64,000 bases of DNA from Haemonchus contortus (Eukaryota; Nematoda; Chromadorea; Rhabditida; Trichostrongylidae). Location: the NCBI GenBank assembly GCA_000469685.2, contig LS997565.1:13959922-14023921 (forward strand), in the 5' to 3' direction. Positions 1 to 17,070 of the stretch are shown here, one piece after another. The notes under the pieces were generated by a model, which saw nothing but the letters and a program-made list of their open reading frames with translations, made no database searches and was not told the origin of the DNA. The position numbers and the translations under genes were made by a program. Position 1 is the first letter of the stretch; each line of letters begins with the position of its first letter.

Positions 1-2992
<2,992 letters not shown>

Positions 2993-3412
2993 CCGTAGAT
3001 TTGTATTTTTAATATGTTTCGATTGACGGACATCACAAATTTTCTTTGTTTTCTGGTTTGACTTGAATTGTTTCGAAATTTGGTGTGTGAAGATATGAAG
3101 TTTTTGATCTGAAGTACGGTATCGAAACATAACAGCAGGTCTTACTGTTTGCGTAGACAGCAGGTGTGATATAATAAAGAGAAAATACTGTATGGGAAGA
3201 AGGTAAGTACAGTAGCCTAATCTTAAAAAAAAAAAAAACAAGAAGCTCACGGAAAAGATGTAAGGTGAAATGAAGCGGAGTTGACAGTGAAATGAAACAG
3301 AGTGGACGCAAAAGTCAACATACCAAACCGCATCGAAAATCTGCACAAAAAACAAAAATAAAATAAAACACGGCCTTGTAATTACTCGAGTGATGATAAG
3401 AAAAAGTAACTA
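2993..3412. other. ndx-4 3' flank
   Basis: No gene is supported here. An A-rich stretch at about 3347-3368 contains AATAAA-like hexamers and could serve as the ndx-4 polyadenylation region. The longer - strand ORFs in this stretch lack splice or motif support. Confidence 0.4.
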
Positions 3413-4692
<1,280 letters not shown>

Positions 4693-5072
4693 TTATTGAC
4701 AACATCCAACGACAAGATGAGAACAGCGAGGATTTCATTCCTCTTCCGCATTCTCTTCGACCACGTGCGCCTTTCATAGCTCATACCAAGCTTACTCCGA
4801 CTTTTTTTTTACTTTTGCAAAAATCTTGTGATTAAACGAGATGCAACTTGCACAAATACACTTCAGAAAGGTTCAAAACCAGTCGTGATGATTTATCCAC
4901 CTCTGCTTTGCCCAACGTCCAGTACTCCCATATGAGCAAGTCACACAACTCTTACGTCCATAGAGTAGGTTTTGGGTAAATTAGCACTTGATATCGTTCC
5001 CTGCAATATTTTTTGGGTCAGGGGCATTTGCTCTCGTGACGCACTGATTTATGGACGCGCTGAACTCCGTTA
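4693..5072. other. Spacer between two DNA transposon relics
   Basis: No gene, repeat or motif was recognised. Confidence 0.4.
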
Positions 5073-5720
5073 TACAGGGTAAGTTGTGGATACTGATTGT
5101 CTCAAAAGTGTACGAACCATCGGGCTGACCATAGGGACTTGGGGGCAAGTTTCAAGATTTGAATTACCGAGAGTAACTCATGAAGAATGATTCATGAATC
5201 AAGTTCGAAAATGGTCGAATTGATGATCGCCATTGCCCAGGCTGACAACTTACACCAATGGAGTCGCACATCGCAGTTTATATGGAGAATCGCGATATTC
5301 CGTTCCATTTCCTTTTGATGCACCAAGGACTGTGTATTTCATTCAGTACATAGGACTGGGTTGTGTTCTGTAGTGGTTGTTCATTGTTCTTCCTGCTAAG
5401 CGTCTTTTCACCTCCGTGACATGTTCTGCTTTCCAAGGCAGCAGAACAGACTTTCTATTTCCGAAGCTAAATCGCCTCCTCTGTCACGTGCGTCACGATA
5501 TTCCGAATGGACTGTTACGTGACCTTTGGGAGGCCATTGGTATGCGTTGTCAGCTTTTTCTGAACAATGGCTATCATCAATTTGAACATTTGCAAACATT
5601 TGAATCGTTCGTTCGCTGAATTTGTCTTCTGTACAGTTCACACCTTGGAACCTACATATCTGTTCATAAATAATACTTTATACCCATTTTGATTGTTAGT
5701 GCATTTCTTGGAACCCCTGT
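5073..5720 (+). mobile_element. Deleted Tc1/mariner-superfamily element with transposase C-terminal relic
   Basis: The left end TACAGGGT (5073) followed by GTCTCAAAAGTGTACGAAC (about 5099) resembles the right end GTTAGTGCATTTCTTGGAAC-CCCTGT (5695-5720) in inverted orientation, with an extra roughly 18-bp insertion in the left copy. Between them, an 80-residue reading at 5377-5619 contains DIPNGLLRDLWEAIGMRCQL and a following YHQFEHLQ. This resembles the tail seen after the DDE domain in some IS630/maT-like transposases. The element is too short to encode a whole transposase. It could instead be a coincidental pairing of weak ends. Confidence 0.4.
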
Positions 5721-6287
5721 TTGACCCCTTTTAACACCTTACATTTCGAATTTTTTCTCAGCTTTCAATATTTCCAATTTCTACGCACCTTCCTGACCCT
5801 AGTTAGTATTCTTCTTCTTCATAGCAAGTTATCCTCGGTTGAGGTAAATCCTTGTAAACTAATTGAACAAAAATAAAATTGAACAAAGATGTGTCGTCGT
5901 AGGATAGAGCGTAACGTTCCTGATGTGCTGCAGGGCACATACTAATCAAATCGTAGTACTGGAGAGTATGAAAGGTAATTTAGTCATTCTAACATTATGA
6001 GGAGAAGGAATTTAACAAGCAACCTCGAGGTCTGCCGTGGAGCTTTGAGTAACTGAATGTCATCAGGTGAAGAATTTTGGTCATAATAAATAGAAACAAA
6101 ATTATCTCACTAAGTAGATTACCAGTAAATAAACCTATCAAGGGCTTTTTTTTGTATTTTGATCAACTGATTGATGGTTCGCCTTTTACCCAGTGCCTAT
6201 GTTTATAGCGCACCCTGTAGACGTGAGTTGGTGTAGGGTAAGGTACGGCTCCCAACGTCACACTGCGCAGCGATACGACTAACTTAC

Positions 6288-6498
6288 CCATTATCTGCAA
6301 GACGAGGTATGTGGCGAGACATCTGGCTAGAATTACCCTGCTCTGGAGAGGATCATGTCTAAAGCTGGACATTTTGTCTGATATAGGTGCTACAGTATTC
6401 TCGGATGATAGTTTGCGCGAGATTCCTGCTCCAACCTTCGTTCCAGTGGACCTCAGCAGCGCTGCCATATATGTTTGGGCAATCGCCCTAATCAGGGC
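6288..6498 (-). CDS. Possible isolated coding exon, unknown product
   Basis: On the minus strand an acceptor CATCAGCAG precedes 70 open codons that end at a good donor (ATGG|GTAAGT). The reading starts ALIRAIAQTY, is moderately basic, and has a hydrophobic segment (ARCLATYLVLQIM) near its end. I could not join it to neighbouring exons with compatible phase and do not recognise a family. It may be a chance ORF; the support is only its length between two consensus splice sites. Confidence 0.2.
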
Positions 6499-6527
6499 CT
6501 GCTGATGAGTGAAATCAGTGGAAAGGG

Positions 6528-6528
<1 letters not shown>

Positions 6529-6578
<50 letters not shown>

Positions 6579-6579
6579 A
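6529..6579. repeat. (AAAT)n microsatellite
   Basis: About 12.7 uninterrupted copies of the tetranucleotide AAAT/ATAA. Confidence 0.97.
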
Positions 6580-8196
6580 GGACAGTTTTCTGGAGCTGTT
6601 TCGAATTATCCCTTGACATTAAACTGACTGGCTTGCTCTGACTGAGAATTTTCATCCACGTATTTGAGAAAGGGAGCCATTCGCAAGGAAAATTCCCGTT
6701 CCATAAAAGGTACGATTTTCATTGGAATGATGTCTAGGACATGATTTTAGACTGTGAGAGAACAAAGGATAAAATCGTCATCAGCTAAATAGCATGTGTC
6801 CTTCAAAATCTTTTTCATCACTTCAAATCTCTTCCATGAGAAACCTTTCTCTACTTTCATCGAAGGTCATCAAGGCAATGATTTCGACATCGAATGTAAA
6901 ATCCTAGCCTACGAGAATGAGATCGGTGCCAGAAAGATACTGGAAGCGTTACATATTCGCACGAAAAATCCAGGCCTGAACAACCGAAATGAGTGCTTGA
7001 CCATAACAAGTGAACTCTTGCCGTTCATTCCCTTTTGTGGACTTTGAGATCACCCGCACAGTTCTTATCTTGCGATTGTCAATGGTGACTCATTGATCCC
7101 TTGTTGTTCACATAGAGTGGGACGTAACGCTGGTGGAACCGCAGAAGGTTGGTCTTTTGCTGAAACTTTTCCGTATTTTAGTTTCTGGGAGTCGTTGCAA
7201 CTAGCCTAGCGCGTTTGGGCGCTTGGTCGGGTAAGTCACAGATCAGGAGCTTCGAACTATTTTCAGGTCCTGAAGACGACGATTCAGTCGAAACGTTGAC
7301 CAATAAAGCGGTTCAGCCATAACAAACCTGTACGGCAAAGCAGTATCAAAACCTTTCTCTACTGATTTTTATTGATTATTTTTCCATTTTATAAACGTTA
7401 CAGATCAATAAATTGATGACAGGCACTTTATCATCTTCGCTCTTGCTAGACACTCATTCATCATGACTTTCTCAGCAAAAGAAACGAACTACTGCACTAT
7501 ATGATATCTTTCTATCAATCACTGGGACCCTGTCCCCCTTTCGTTTTTTTCCTGCAGAACTGTTTATATATCGTAGATAATAGCTGCCATGACCGCCCCA
7601 AATTTAGACGAATGCAGAAAAATCCTTTTCTTCAGAGTCTATTTTTTCCAAATGTCTCCCGAAATTGTGCAAGCGTTCTTTTCAGCTGGGTTCTGCTTGT
7701 TTCCGCTCAGCTATTATACGGTGTCGAAGGTGAAGTAGTGTCGCATGGCTCCGCTTCCACTCATATGTCCCAAGTCCAGAGACCGTTACCGGTCGAGCGA
7801 ACTGTCATCATTCAAAAACTAGTTGGTTTTAAACTTAGTTGCCTATTAGTCTTAAGGCACTAATGTCTTTATTGCGTTTACCAGATCGCGGTTAAGACGG
7901 GATACGCAATCAAACGGCTCGGCGATTTTACACGGAATTAGCGTGCTTGGGCTCATCCCATTATGAGGTTGTCCTAACCCAAACACGTTGTTCCATCAAT
8001 TCCAAATGTTTTGATTACTGTTGCTGTTTTCATCGAAAAAGTTTGAGAAGAGTTTCCTTTCAGTCTTTCGTGTTGAAAAGCTTGCCATAGGTGTCCATAA
8101 GAGAGGAATGAAGGAGTGTTTAGATCTTCGTCACAAATCAATTTTTCAAATCTTTGTGAATCAAGTTTCAAGAGTAAGTTAGAAATATTTACTATG

Positions 8197-8245
8197 GACG
8201 AGGGAGTGTTGGAGTGGTCTCTGGTTTTCAGTTCTAATGTTACAC
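8197..8245. repeat. Dispersed direct repeat, copy 1
   Basis: GAGGGAGTGTTGGAGTGG... followed by TTTTCAGTTCTAATGTTACA resembles a segment at 9165-9214, with similarity of the flanks further upstream (CACAAATCAATTTTTC versus CGCAAATCAATTTTCG). The segments look like two diverged copies of an unknown repeat. Confidence 0.45.
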
Positions 8246-9164
8246 ACTGGGCCATTGTTCATTCTTGACCTTGATGGGCACTGGCCTTTCTCGCTTCGAA
8301 TAGCTTCCCCCATTACCATCCATTGTTGCTAATATGTTGTGCTCCATGATATGTTGAATAGGAGTAATTTAATTGCTTTTTTGCTTACTTTTTTTAAAGG
8401 AATTTCTGTTTGATTATATCTATTGGAATTGCGAACAGTCGGCTCCAGATGTTATCAGGGGACCGCCTTTTGAGCATTCCTCAGACCTGTAAATCAAATT
8501 TTAATAGTAGATATTATTTCGTGCTAATCGAGTTTGCAATCTTCAGACACTTTATCTTTTCCATTGGATGATGAACATCATCACGGGTCTTCGAAATGAT
8601 TCGGAATGACCTCTCAACTTTTATACTGCCATTTCACAGTTCTAATGTATTCAAAGAGGGGGTCGTACATGAAGATTGATTTTAATCCATAAAAGTAATG
8701 GTCAACTTTAATTTTAATAATTCCGAGTGCCGGATCTCTATGTAGTGTACGAAGTACGCGAACTTTCTTTCCTATCCGCCAATTCAATGGAAAGTTGCCA
8801 CATCGAAGTTTTGAGCAAAATGAAAGTAACCATTATTGCTGGGATGGCCTTTCACAACTGGAGGAATTCTCCCAAGTGTCTATTTGCGCATTCCTTGCGA
8901 AAACAAAAAAGAAACTGAAAATTGGGTTTTCGATTTTTCGGAGCATTCAGCGTAAAAGAAGACCGACTAGCAAATGTGCTCAGGGGAGAACTAGTAGTGC
9001 ACCATCCTCACCTAGATTCCTGTAATGCTGTCATTCTGAGTTCAGTAGATTGAACGGACTAGTGATTTGTAAGAAAGATGGCAAAGTAACAATAATGCCT
9101 GTCGCAAATCAATTTTCGGATCGTTAAGAAGGTAGCATCGACAAAAACTAAGCAGTTTAGCAGT

Positions 9165-9214
9165 CACGTCGGAAGGTGTTGAGGTGGCCTCTAATTTCCA
9201 GTTTTGATGTTACA
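9165..9214. repeat. Dispersed direct repeat, copy 2
   Basis: Diverged partner of the 8197-8245 segment (GGAAGGTGTTGAGGTGG, then TTTCCAGTTTTGATGTTACA), in the same orientation. Confidence 0.45.
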
Positions 9215-9639
9215 CTGTCGTTGATGCCATTTAATTCGACGTTGGTTTTTTTAACAGATCAATTTCTATGCACATAAGTATTAAACCAATGATTATAAGT
9301 AGTGAAGGAGCACTCTACTGAAAGCAGGATCCTCCCTTTCTCTCGTGCGTCCAAACTTTTTGGAAAAACGACTTTATTTTCAAAATTCTTGTATGCATTG
9401 CTGCGTTGGATGAGCTATCAAAGGGGAAGGATTAATTCTCATCGCATTGATCAATTCCATTCTCTGGGATGGGCCCTGCATTCAATTACAATTCTAAATT
9501 AATGACGGTTTAAACGAGTGTGTGGCACATGCAATGAGTTTTTGTGGCCAATGTAGAAGACAGCAATTTCATTGAATTTTTTCTGGTCAGCGCTCTCATC
9601 AGACGGTTCAGGTGCCCACTTACCAACTCCGGAGGGTGA

Positions 9640-9790
9640 AGGCCTCATTCAGCGCTTTGATCAGACGTCTTCTGGTGTCCATGAACAACCCCGGAGTTGT
9701 GGAAGGCCTCATTGGTGGCCGCTGTGAGATAATGGGTTTTTATCTCTGGATCATGCTTGTGACAGTGCACCTTTTACCACTATACCAACG
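9640..9790 (-). mobile_element. tRNA-derived SINE copy, partial
   Basis: Reverse-oriented 5' half of the window's SINE family. Key matches are CTGGTGTCCATGAACAACCC, GGAAGGCCTCATTGGTGGCC and the terminal head sequence GTGCACCTTTTACCACTATACC. A shorter duplicate of the middle part (about 9604-9655) precedes it. Confidence 0.6.
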
Positions 9791-10583
9791 GGAGAGCAAT
9801 AATTTCACGCAAGTTTTTTTATTAACACACTAGAAGCGCCTAAAGGTCAGTGAACATTCACCTACAGCAGAAACCTTATGGGTAGAGCCGTTTAAAAGTT
9901 TTCGGAAAGAAGAGAGGGGGGGGAAGGGCGTTCTGACGTATTCCGATTTCCTCGTCGCTGTGGCTCACTCTGTTTGCTTCAAGTACAAAAGTATGGAGTT
10001 CCGTGTGACTTTGTAAAAACCTTCTTGAGCTCGTCTGTCATCAGGCCATTGCTTATTTACTCTTCAGCAGTGTTTACTCGCTGCTCCTCAGTTTTACTTT
10101 ATTCCTAAACATCTCCATTTGACTTATGGAAAGCTGTTCTCATTTCGCTCAGTTTTCAATCGAGAAGAAGATGCCTCTTTCTTCTTCATCGCAATGATTC
10201 ACCTCCCTTCCATAGCACCTATTGTGTTCCTGAATGCCAAGAGTTGAACATTCCTCACAATCAAATTAGTTTCTCTCCCGAAGAAAAAAGTGACTCACAC
10301 TTACCCACCTCGTGACAGCCTCCGAAATGTCTGACTGGTCAACGAGGAATCAACCTTCCGGTCTGAATAATGTTGGCCTATTTAAAACCTCCAAACCGCA
10401 GTTGGCGATTTTCACTAAAATATTTGCTTTTACTCTACTTTTGTGGATGATTCGGAAGCAATGGCATCTGCAAGGCTTCTCGACTCACCATTAGAATCTC
10501 TTTCCTCAGTTTGCCTATTATTTTTTCCCTCTTAAAATTTTTGCAACTATTGAGTTGCTACCAGTAAATACGATCTTGGATGG
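9791..10583. other. No supported gene
   Basis: Nothing recognisable was found between two SINE copies. Confidence 0.4.
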
Positions 10584-10840
10584 AGTTGGTGTAGTGACGT
10601 ATGGGGGTGTTAACATGCGCACATTAGGAGATCGCACCCTGGATCGTGCTCGTCGGTACCGGTCTAAGCTTTCCAACCGTCAGGGGGCGGTTTATTGGTA
10701 TAAGACTTGCTTAAGAGGATAAAATCACCAACTTGTACTTTGATTGAGTGCTGCAACTATTGTATAAGCCACATACTCATTCAAAACGCCCCTACGATTC
10801 TAAAAGGAAGACGAGTGCAGGATGAATCCCGAAGGCTAGG
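10584..10840 (+). mobile_element. tRNA-derived SINE copy
   Basis: Head TTGGTGTAGTGACG, degenerate box-B region GGAGATCGCACCCTGGATCG, then TATTGGTATAAGACTTG, GAGGATAAAATCACC, GTATAAGCCACATACTCATTC and a body ending before 10840. It is colinear with the family. Confidence 0.7.
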
Positions 10841-12624
10841 TAGGATTCTGTTTTTTGAACTTGTGTTGCAACCTCCGACTCCACACCATAGCCTGTGCCT
10901 CCACCACTTGGCTGCTCGATCATTGAACTGAACGTTTCTCAAAAGTCTCAATTTCTGATGCTATCTCTACCCCACATTGCTGACGGAATCATGTGCGTTA
11001 CCCATTGACGACCACGACGTTTTGCGGGAAAAGCGCCGCGAGGGACCAACGCACTTTTCGCCCACCCGCGACCGCAGCCCACATGTGGACTTCATGGTCC
11101 AGCATGACCATTTTTTGAAGTTTATGAGAGAAAATCATAAGTTTTTAGGAAGTTCCCTTCAAATTGGTTCGGTAAGAATGCCCACATGGGTGATTATTAA
11201 TCTTTAATAGAACCGGCACTCGTTCTAGTGGTCATTCAATTATGTTCAATCATTACCAGGAATCGTTTCTGGGAACTTCTAGTTGCGTTGCGTTGAGCTC
11301 TGTGTTATGGTCGATAACAGTGAAAATGCTAATGACGACCGTCTTTTAGAAATATCTCATTTTTTTAAAGTTGTTCAACAAGCGCTTTCACCAAGGTAAT
11401 GTACTCCTTCAAAAAAAAGACCTTTACAATTGTAAAATTAGAAGATTTTCTAGGACCAGATGTATGTAGTTTCATTTAGGCCTGATGTAATGTTTTGAGA
11501 AGAAAAATTGTAAAAAATGGAAATACAGATAAATAAAACAAAAACTACAATTGCAGTCCACTTGTGGACTGCACGGTCGTCAATGGGTTAAATTGCCATA
11601 AACGCTTATAAGTTCGGGGGAAACCGCATTCTTCACTAGGAATTCGGTCAGGAATCGTTTGGAACAGAACTTTTATGTGAACAAACAGGGCAATATATAA
11701 TTCTCTGTTCAGTACAATCCAATTTTGCAAGGTAAACAAGTCCGAAGAAGGATTCAAACAACATTTTGAAGAGTTTCCTAGGGCGTGGTGCAATGGGATC
11801 GGTCGAGGCCGACCTCTTTGAAGGGGACTCTGATCGAATAAACACAGCAAAACAGTGAGAAGTGACCTTTCTAATGCCATTAGGTGGCAGTTTTCAGCAA
11901 GAGATACTCTTCCTTCTTTTGATTCAAGTTGTCCCATTTAGTAATTGTAATTTGATTTCTTCCGCATCTCTGGGCCACTTATTCAGTTTATACTCGGACC
12001 AGCGCTTCTCTTCTTTGCTCACTATGATGGGAGGTGAGTAAGAAACGGGAGTACTTCGCGGAGTATAAACCCTTACCGATAAGCAACTGACCAGCTACAT
12101 TTTTCATCATTCTGTGGGAGAAACAGGCTGAAAAGCAGCGAATAGTGGACTTGAACAATCTAACTGCGGGTTCACGCTCTCCGAAAGCTACCAGTAAGCC
12201 CATCATCTACTGTTCGCCGCTTTACTGTCATTCGCTATTCGTTCTGAATTATCTTCTTTAATGCTTTTCTGGCGCACTAGCGATGGATTGGCGAAGTGAT
12301 CCCTTGTCTATTACCTTTTTACCGTTTTCACCCTAAAGGCCTAGAATAGCGTCAACAGGAGCTCTTGTTCCATATGGGAGGGTTATGGCATTGCAGTCCA
12401 TGCCAAGTAATGAATTCGCTGTTTGTTCCAATGAGGGCCTATTGTTTCTGTGTAAAAAATGACGAAAACTTGTATCGTCTTCCACCTTTATTGGTGAACT
12501 GCCTCATTTCCTTTTGAATTAAACTCGTCGCACCGACATGACATGTGCCCAGGGTCACGTATTGCTGTTCAGGATACGGTATAGGACGGATGGCAGAACG
12601 TAATCGTGCCGCTGCTGGGGAACG
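10841..12624. other. No supported gene
   Basis: The 130-codon - strand ORF at 11545-11937 is open but has no motif or signal I recognise and no splice-consistent partner. Otherwise nothing was seen. Confidence 0.4.
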
Positions 12625-12860
12625 TTAAAAGCCTTTACGAGGTGTTTCGGAACCCCTTTGGCTTCAATCGGTCCTATGTCTGGGATGTGCCCCGCATTCG
12701 ACTTCCAATCAGCAACGTAGGAGCAATTTCATCGCGTATAAGGATTATACAGTGACTTGGGTGGCAAGCCGATGTACCGTCAGTGCTGTAGTCCTCCCAA
12801 ACAAGACTGGAACTAGTTGGGCGGCCCATAGGGATGGAAGGATGGTATGTGGCGGGGATT
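12625..12860 (-). mobile_element. tRNA-derived SINE copy
   Basis: Reverse-oriented copy containing GATGTGCCCCGCATTCGACT, GGCAAGCCGATGTACCGTCA, CTCCCAAACAAGACTGG and GGGATTCGAACGG (box-B complement). The 5' tip is lost. Confidence 0.7.
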
Positions 12861-13205
12861 CGAACGGTGAGCTGTGCGTTACTTTCCTCTACATCACTTT
12901 TCCCAGGTCAGACTCCATATTTCCTTCCGTATGTTGGTAACAATCCATTTCCCCGTTTAAGAATGATCGCGAGACAGGAACACTTTCTTTCGAAAGTGAG
13001 GGCAATACACGTTTCGTTACATTTCAATTACATTTCATGAAAAACAGCATGTCTTCAATTAGAAGGGCGGTTTGTGATTTCCAGTTGTATGTACCGTACC
13101 CTTAAATAGATTTCGTGAGAGGGAATTGAAGAAAACAGCGTTGAGGAATAATGCAGTTGACGAGGTCGGCCATTTTTCAAGGGTAGCGTCTCCTACCTAT
13201 TGTTA

Positions 13206-13461
<256 letters not shown>

Positions 13462-13496
13462 TAATACAATTACGTTTATCCAATGTCACGGCGGAA

Positions 13497-13640
13497 GTGG
13501 TGTAGTAGCAAAAATCGCACTATCACACACACGCAAAGTCGGAGTATGCCATCTCGGATCGATACTCGCCCAGGCCAGCGAAGCCTTCTACCACTCTGTA
13601 ATCGACTAATTTCTGCCACCAGACCCCTCGAACAGATAAA
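13497..13640 (+). mobile_element. tRNA-derived SINE copy, 5' part
   Basis: Head GTGGTGTAGTAGCAAAAATCGCACTATC, box-B remnant and GGATCGATACTCGCCCAGGCC are recognisable. The similarity fades after about 13640. Confidence 0.65.
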
Positions 13641-14864
13641 CCACTGAATTCTACAATACGTTGACTAGGCTACGTAAACCATTGTACCCATCACCTGTCA
13701 CCTATTCTGTTTGCAAGGGTGGATGGGCACGGTGAAAGGACAAATCCAGCAACCTTTCTTTGAAAAGTCCCTGATCAGCTCCTATCAGCTCTTATAGCTA
13801 CACCTTTATATGCTTCTCGGCCCTAGTCATGATAAAATGGTACCGTCAGGCAAACTGTTTGATCATTCTTGTAAGAGCTCGGCTTCTTCAAACGAGCTCC
13901 TTATCATCAGCAACCATTTACGTCCACACGGACCAACAAACCACTCATCAAGTTAGCACCACATAAAATCTATTGACTAGGCCAAAACGGACTTCGTGGC
14001 ATAGGTCATTTTGGGATTGCGCCAGACATGGGACCTACTTATGAAACCGTAGAGATAGTGGAAGGATGGGAGACTTCACTCTCCTGGGCGGGTATTGATC
14101 GTGCCTCTCTGCGTGAACAAAGGAGGTATTGGGTACTGTGACAAGCGTTTGTGCTTGGAGGATGAAGGATTCAGTAGAATTTCATCGAAGAAATATAGAA
14201 AAACGGAATTATGCCAATGTCAGTGAATGTCTGAATGTTCTCTGCCTTGGAACAGCTGTAGCAAGTGTCAGCTGGTAGTCGATGGCTATAAAATGAACGC
14301 AAGAAGACTGGGAATCTCTTTTTCACCAATCGATGTTCAGCTGTTTAAAGTTCGATCACGAAAATCCACACCGAATTGCGTCCCTATCCGTAGTCCTCGT
14401 CTGGATTCATGCCTATGAAGTAATGCACCTACCAGTGGTCAACCAGTAACCTGTTCTCCGTCGATGACAACCACTGTGTCGTAATGTCGTTACTAACCCG
14501 CTCTTGTTTCACTGGCCAACGACTTCTCCCTTCGAACCATAGTTGGCTCTTTTCTCATCTACAACAAGTAGTGCGTCCTTTTATTGATTACAACACAGTA
14601 TTATGCTTTTTAATGTACATCAAGCAATAGGTAAAGATGATTTTCGAGCTAGAAACCTCCGATTCTCCCAGAAGTTTCAATAGGATTGAAAATCGGGGCA
14701 CAGTTTTAATGATCAGTCCTTTCTACGGATCTCATGATCTTCAGGTTGAGAAAGTCAGCGAAATTTCGCTACCAAGTTCATTCAGAATCATATTGGCGTA
14801 CTTGACCTCAAAAAGGCAAATATTCGACATGTAAAGCATTTAACCCAGCAATTAACCGCCTGAG
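13641..14864. other. No supported gene
   Basis: Faint SINE-like phrases occur (for example a CACATAAAATC stretch near 13960), but no gene structure was seen. Confidence 0.35.
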
Positions 14865-14990
14865 GTGGGGTACTTGGTTGGCTCTAGGGCGAGAAATGTG
14901 GGAAAAGTGGAAGGAGGGGGGGTTCCGGGATCCGATCTGTGGGCCTTGCATGTGATAGTGCATCAACTGCCTTTTACTGCCTCCGCGCAT
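14865..14990 (-). mobile_element. tRNA-derived SINE copy, 5' part
   Basis: Reverse-oriented: CTTGGTTGGCTCTAGGGCGA, GTTCCGGGATCCGATC, GTGATAGTGCATCAACTGCC. The body is missing. Confidence 0.55.
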
Positions 14991-17070
14991 ACATAAAACA
15001 AAAAAAAATCCAGAAGAAACACAAAACACTATCCTATTTATACCATCGACATTACTGAGAGTGCCCGCCCTTTACCCAACTTTTTTCATGACAAAAGCAG
15101 GTACTAGCTCTTTTGGGTTGAGTCCCTCTTAGCCAGCTGAATTTCTGTCCTTTGCGTTACCGGGCAAGAAATACTAGATAATAGGAGCGAACTGCTTCAA
15201 AGTTCACGGACATTGGTAAGAAAATAGGTGCATCAGGGCTAATGGGTAAAAGTAGACTGTGTAGTAATTCCTGAAGGGGTTGCTGAATGTTTAACACTTT
15301 ATCTGTCATTTTCTTATGTCGCTGTTACAATGAAGATAACGTGTGAACGGCAAAACGCATGAAAGAAGCAACAACCTCTCGTTATCAGAGACATCTTGTA
15401 CAGCTTCTAAATCAATTGTTACCCTCCCCTGCCTGGAATGTCAGACAACTGTAGAATTTCAAACGTTCTTCGACCTTCACCCGTGCTTTTTCAGTCACTG
15501 CTCTTTTCAACACCGCCGTTTTTGGATCATGCTAATTTCATCCCACTCGTTCAGTTAATTGCCGTCCATTTATAAATCAGTGACTCATGGAATCACTTGG
15601 TATAATGAGTGACTGCAAACAAGTTCTGTTTACTCGTTCGTGCATGCCGCTAATTAAAAAGGAGTTGACCCATCCGACCTTTTTTGGAAAGGGTGAACGC
15701 ACTCGGCTATATTTTAGCCAAAGTGATGGCGACCAACGTTGGTTGACCTGTCGTTTCACACTTTATGGGATCGGGACAAGAACCTTCTCTGGGTTGCGAT
15801 CACCTGATCGGTCGAGTTTCGTTTGAGAACATTAAGGGGCGAATATCAACACCTCCACTCATTTCAAGGTTTTGTGGTCTTTACGCAGCTATTCGGTTTT
15901 CAATTGGTGCCAGACAAACACCTACCCATCTAAGCGATCGATCATTGTAGGAACACTGACTACTTGTCCTCAGACATCATATCTTTTCACAGACGCGCTT
16001 GGATAACTGCTGCGTCGACACTTCTCGGAGCTTTGGCCCTTGTCCTCAGCCGTCACATCCATACACAGAATTTCGAGTCCTGTGAAGGCAGATTTTCGGT
16101 ATTAGTAGTGGGTTTAGGGCCAAACTCATATCCGTGGTTGGAGTCGTTCTTATCTTTACATATTCTATTTGTGAATACAGAAGATGATCGAAGATCACTC
16201 CTGAATACAGTAATGGTGTTAATTCAGCCCAAAGCCACAGTATTCCGACGAGCGCCGAAAGAGTTCATCCATTCAGACTTATGTTAGAGGATGAAAATTG
16301 TTCTTTAGACTCAAATATCTGGCTCTTCCTGTTGCTTGAGTTATTATTGTGGAGGGTAGTTCATAGATGACGTAATCAGAAATCGAACCATCAATGCCCC
16401 TGAAATCTCAGATGAGGCCTGATGCATGGCTTTTCCTGGAATTGGATCGGCAGCGTTGAAATTTCATTTTTCTCCAACATTATCGAGCGAACTCAAGAAG
16501 GGCTGCGTGAAAAATCCGACTGCGCATAACTTTGAAGGTGATGATTGTTGTAATGCCTGAGAAGAACTTGTGGTGCGAAGTTTCTTTTGTTTTTGTGCAG
16601 ACCATAGAACAATCAATTCCCATTAAAATCACTGTGTACTGGTAAGGAAGTTGAAAGAAATATTAATAAAATTGCTCGCGAACTGAAACCTCTTTTCCTC
16701 TTTGATCTTTGAAACTACTTCAAAATGTTCAGTCATCGTCTGCAATCTGTGTTGAATCGGCTGCTTTTTCACTCTTAACTACTGAAGGTCAAACAAGTTT
16801 TGCATACCAGTTTAACCATAGCGTCAGGTACTTATGTGCGTTTTTCTGAGAGGATTATTTCCTCTAACTATCCCGCATCTCGCTTGATTTCTCTTACGCT
16901 TTGTTAGTCGAAAGGTTCATAATTTCAGGCATAAATTCCGTCTGAAATAGGCTAGCCATCGAGGGACTATTGAATGAAGTAATTACAATAAACAGTAAGT
17001 AACAGATCTTCTGTGATACTTTTATTTTATTCTTCAGAAATAAACTTTTTCGTTCTAGATCTTATAATCG
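14991..17070. other. No convincing gene
   Basis: The + strand ORF 15964-16287 follows an acceptor-like CCTCAG and has a hydrophobic segment (TAASTLLGALALVL), but I could not extend it and recognise no family. Otherwise nothing was seen upstream of the Ly6-like gene. Confidence 0.35.

Larger units (their letters stand above)
5721..9639. other. Gene-poor stretch
   Basis: Apart from the candidate exon, the AAAT repeat and the paired repeat listed separately, I see no coding structure. The 120-codon ORF at 7501-7863 (+) and the 93-codon ORF at 7974-8255 (-) have no motif, signal or splice context that I recognise. Confidence 0.4.
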
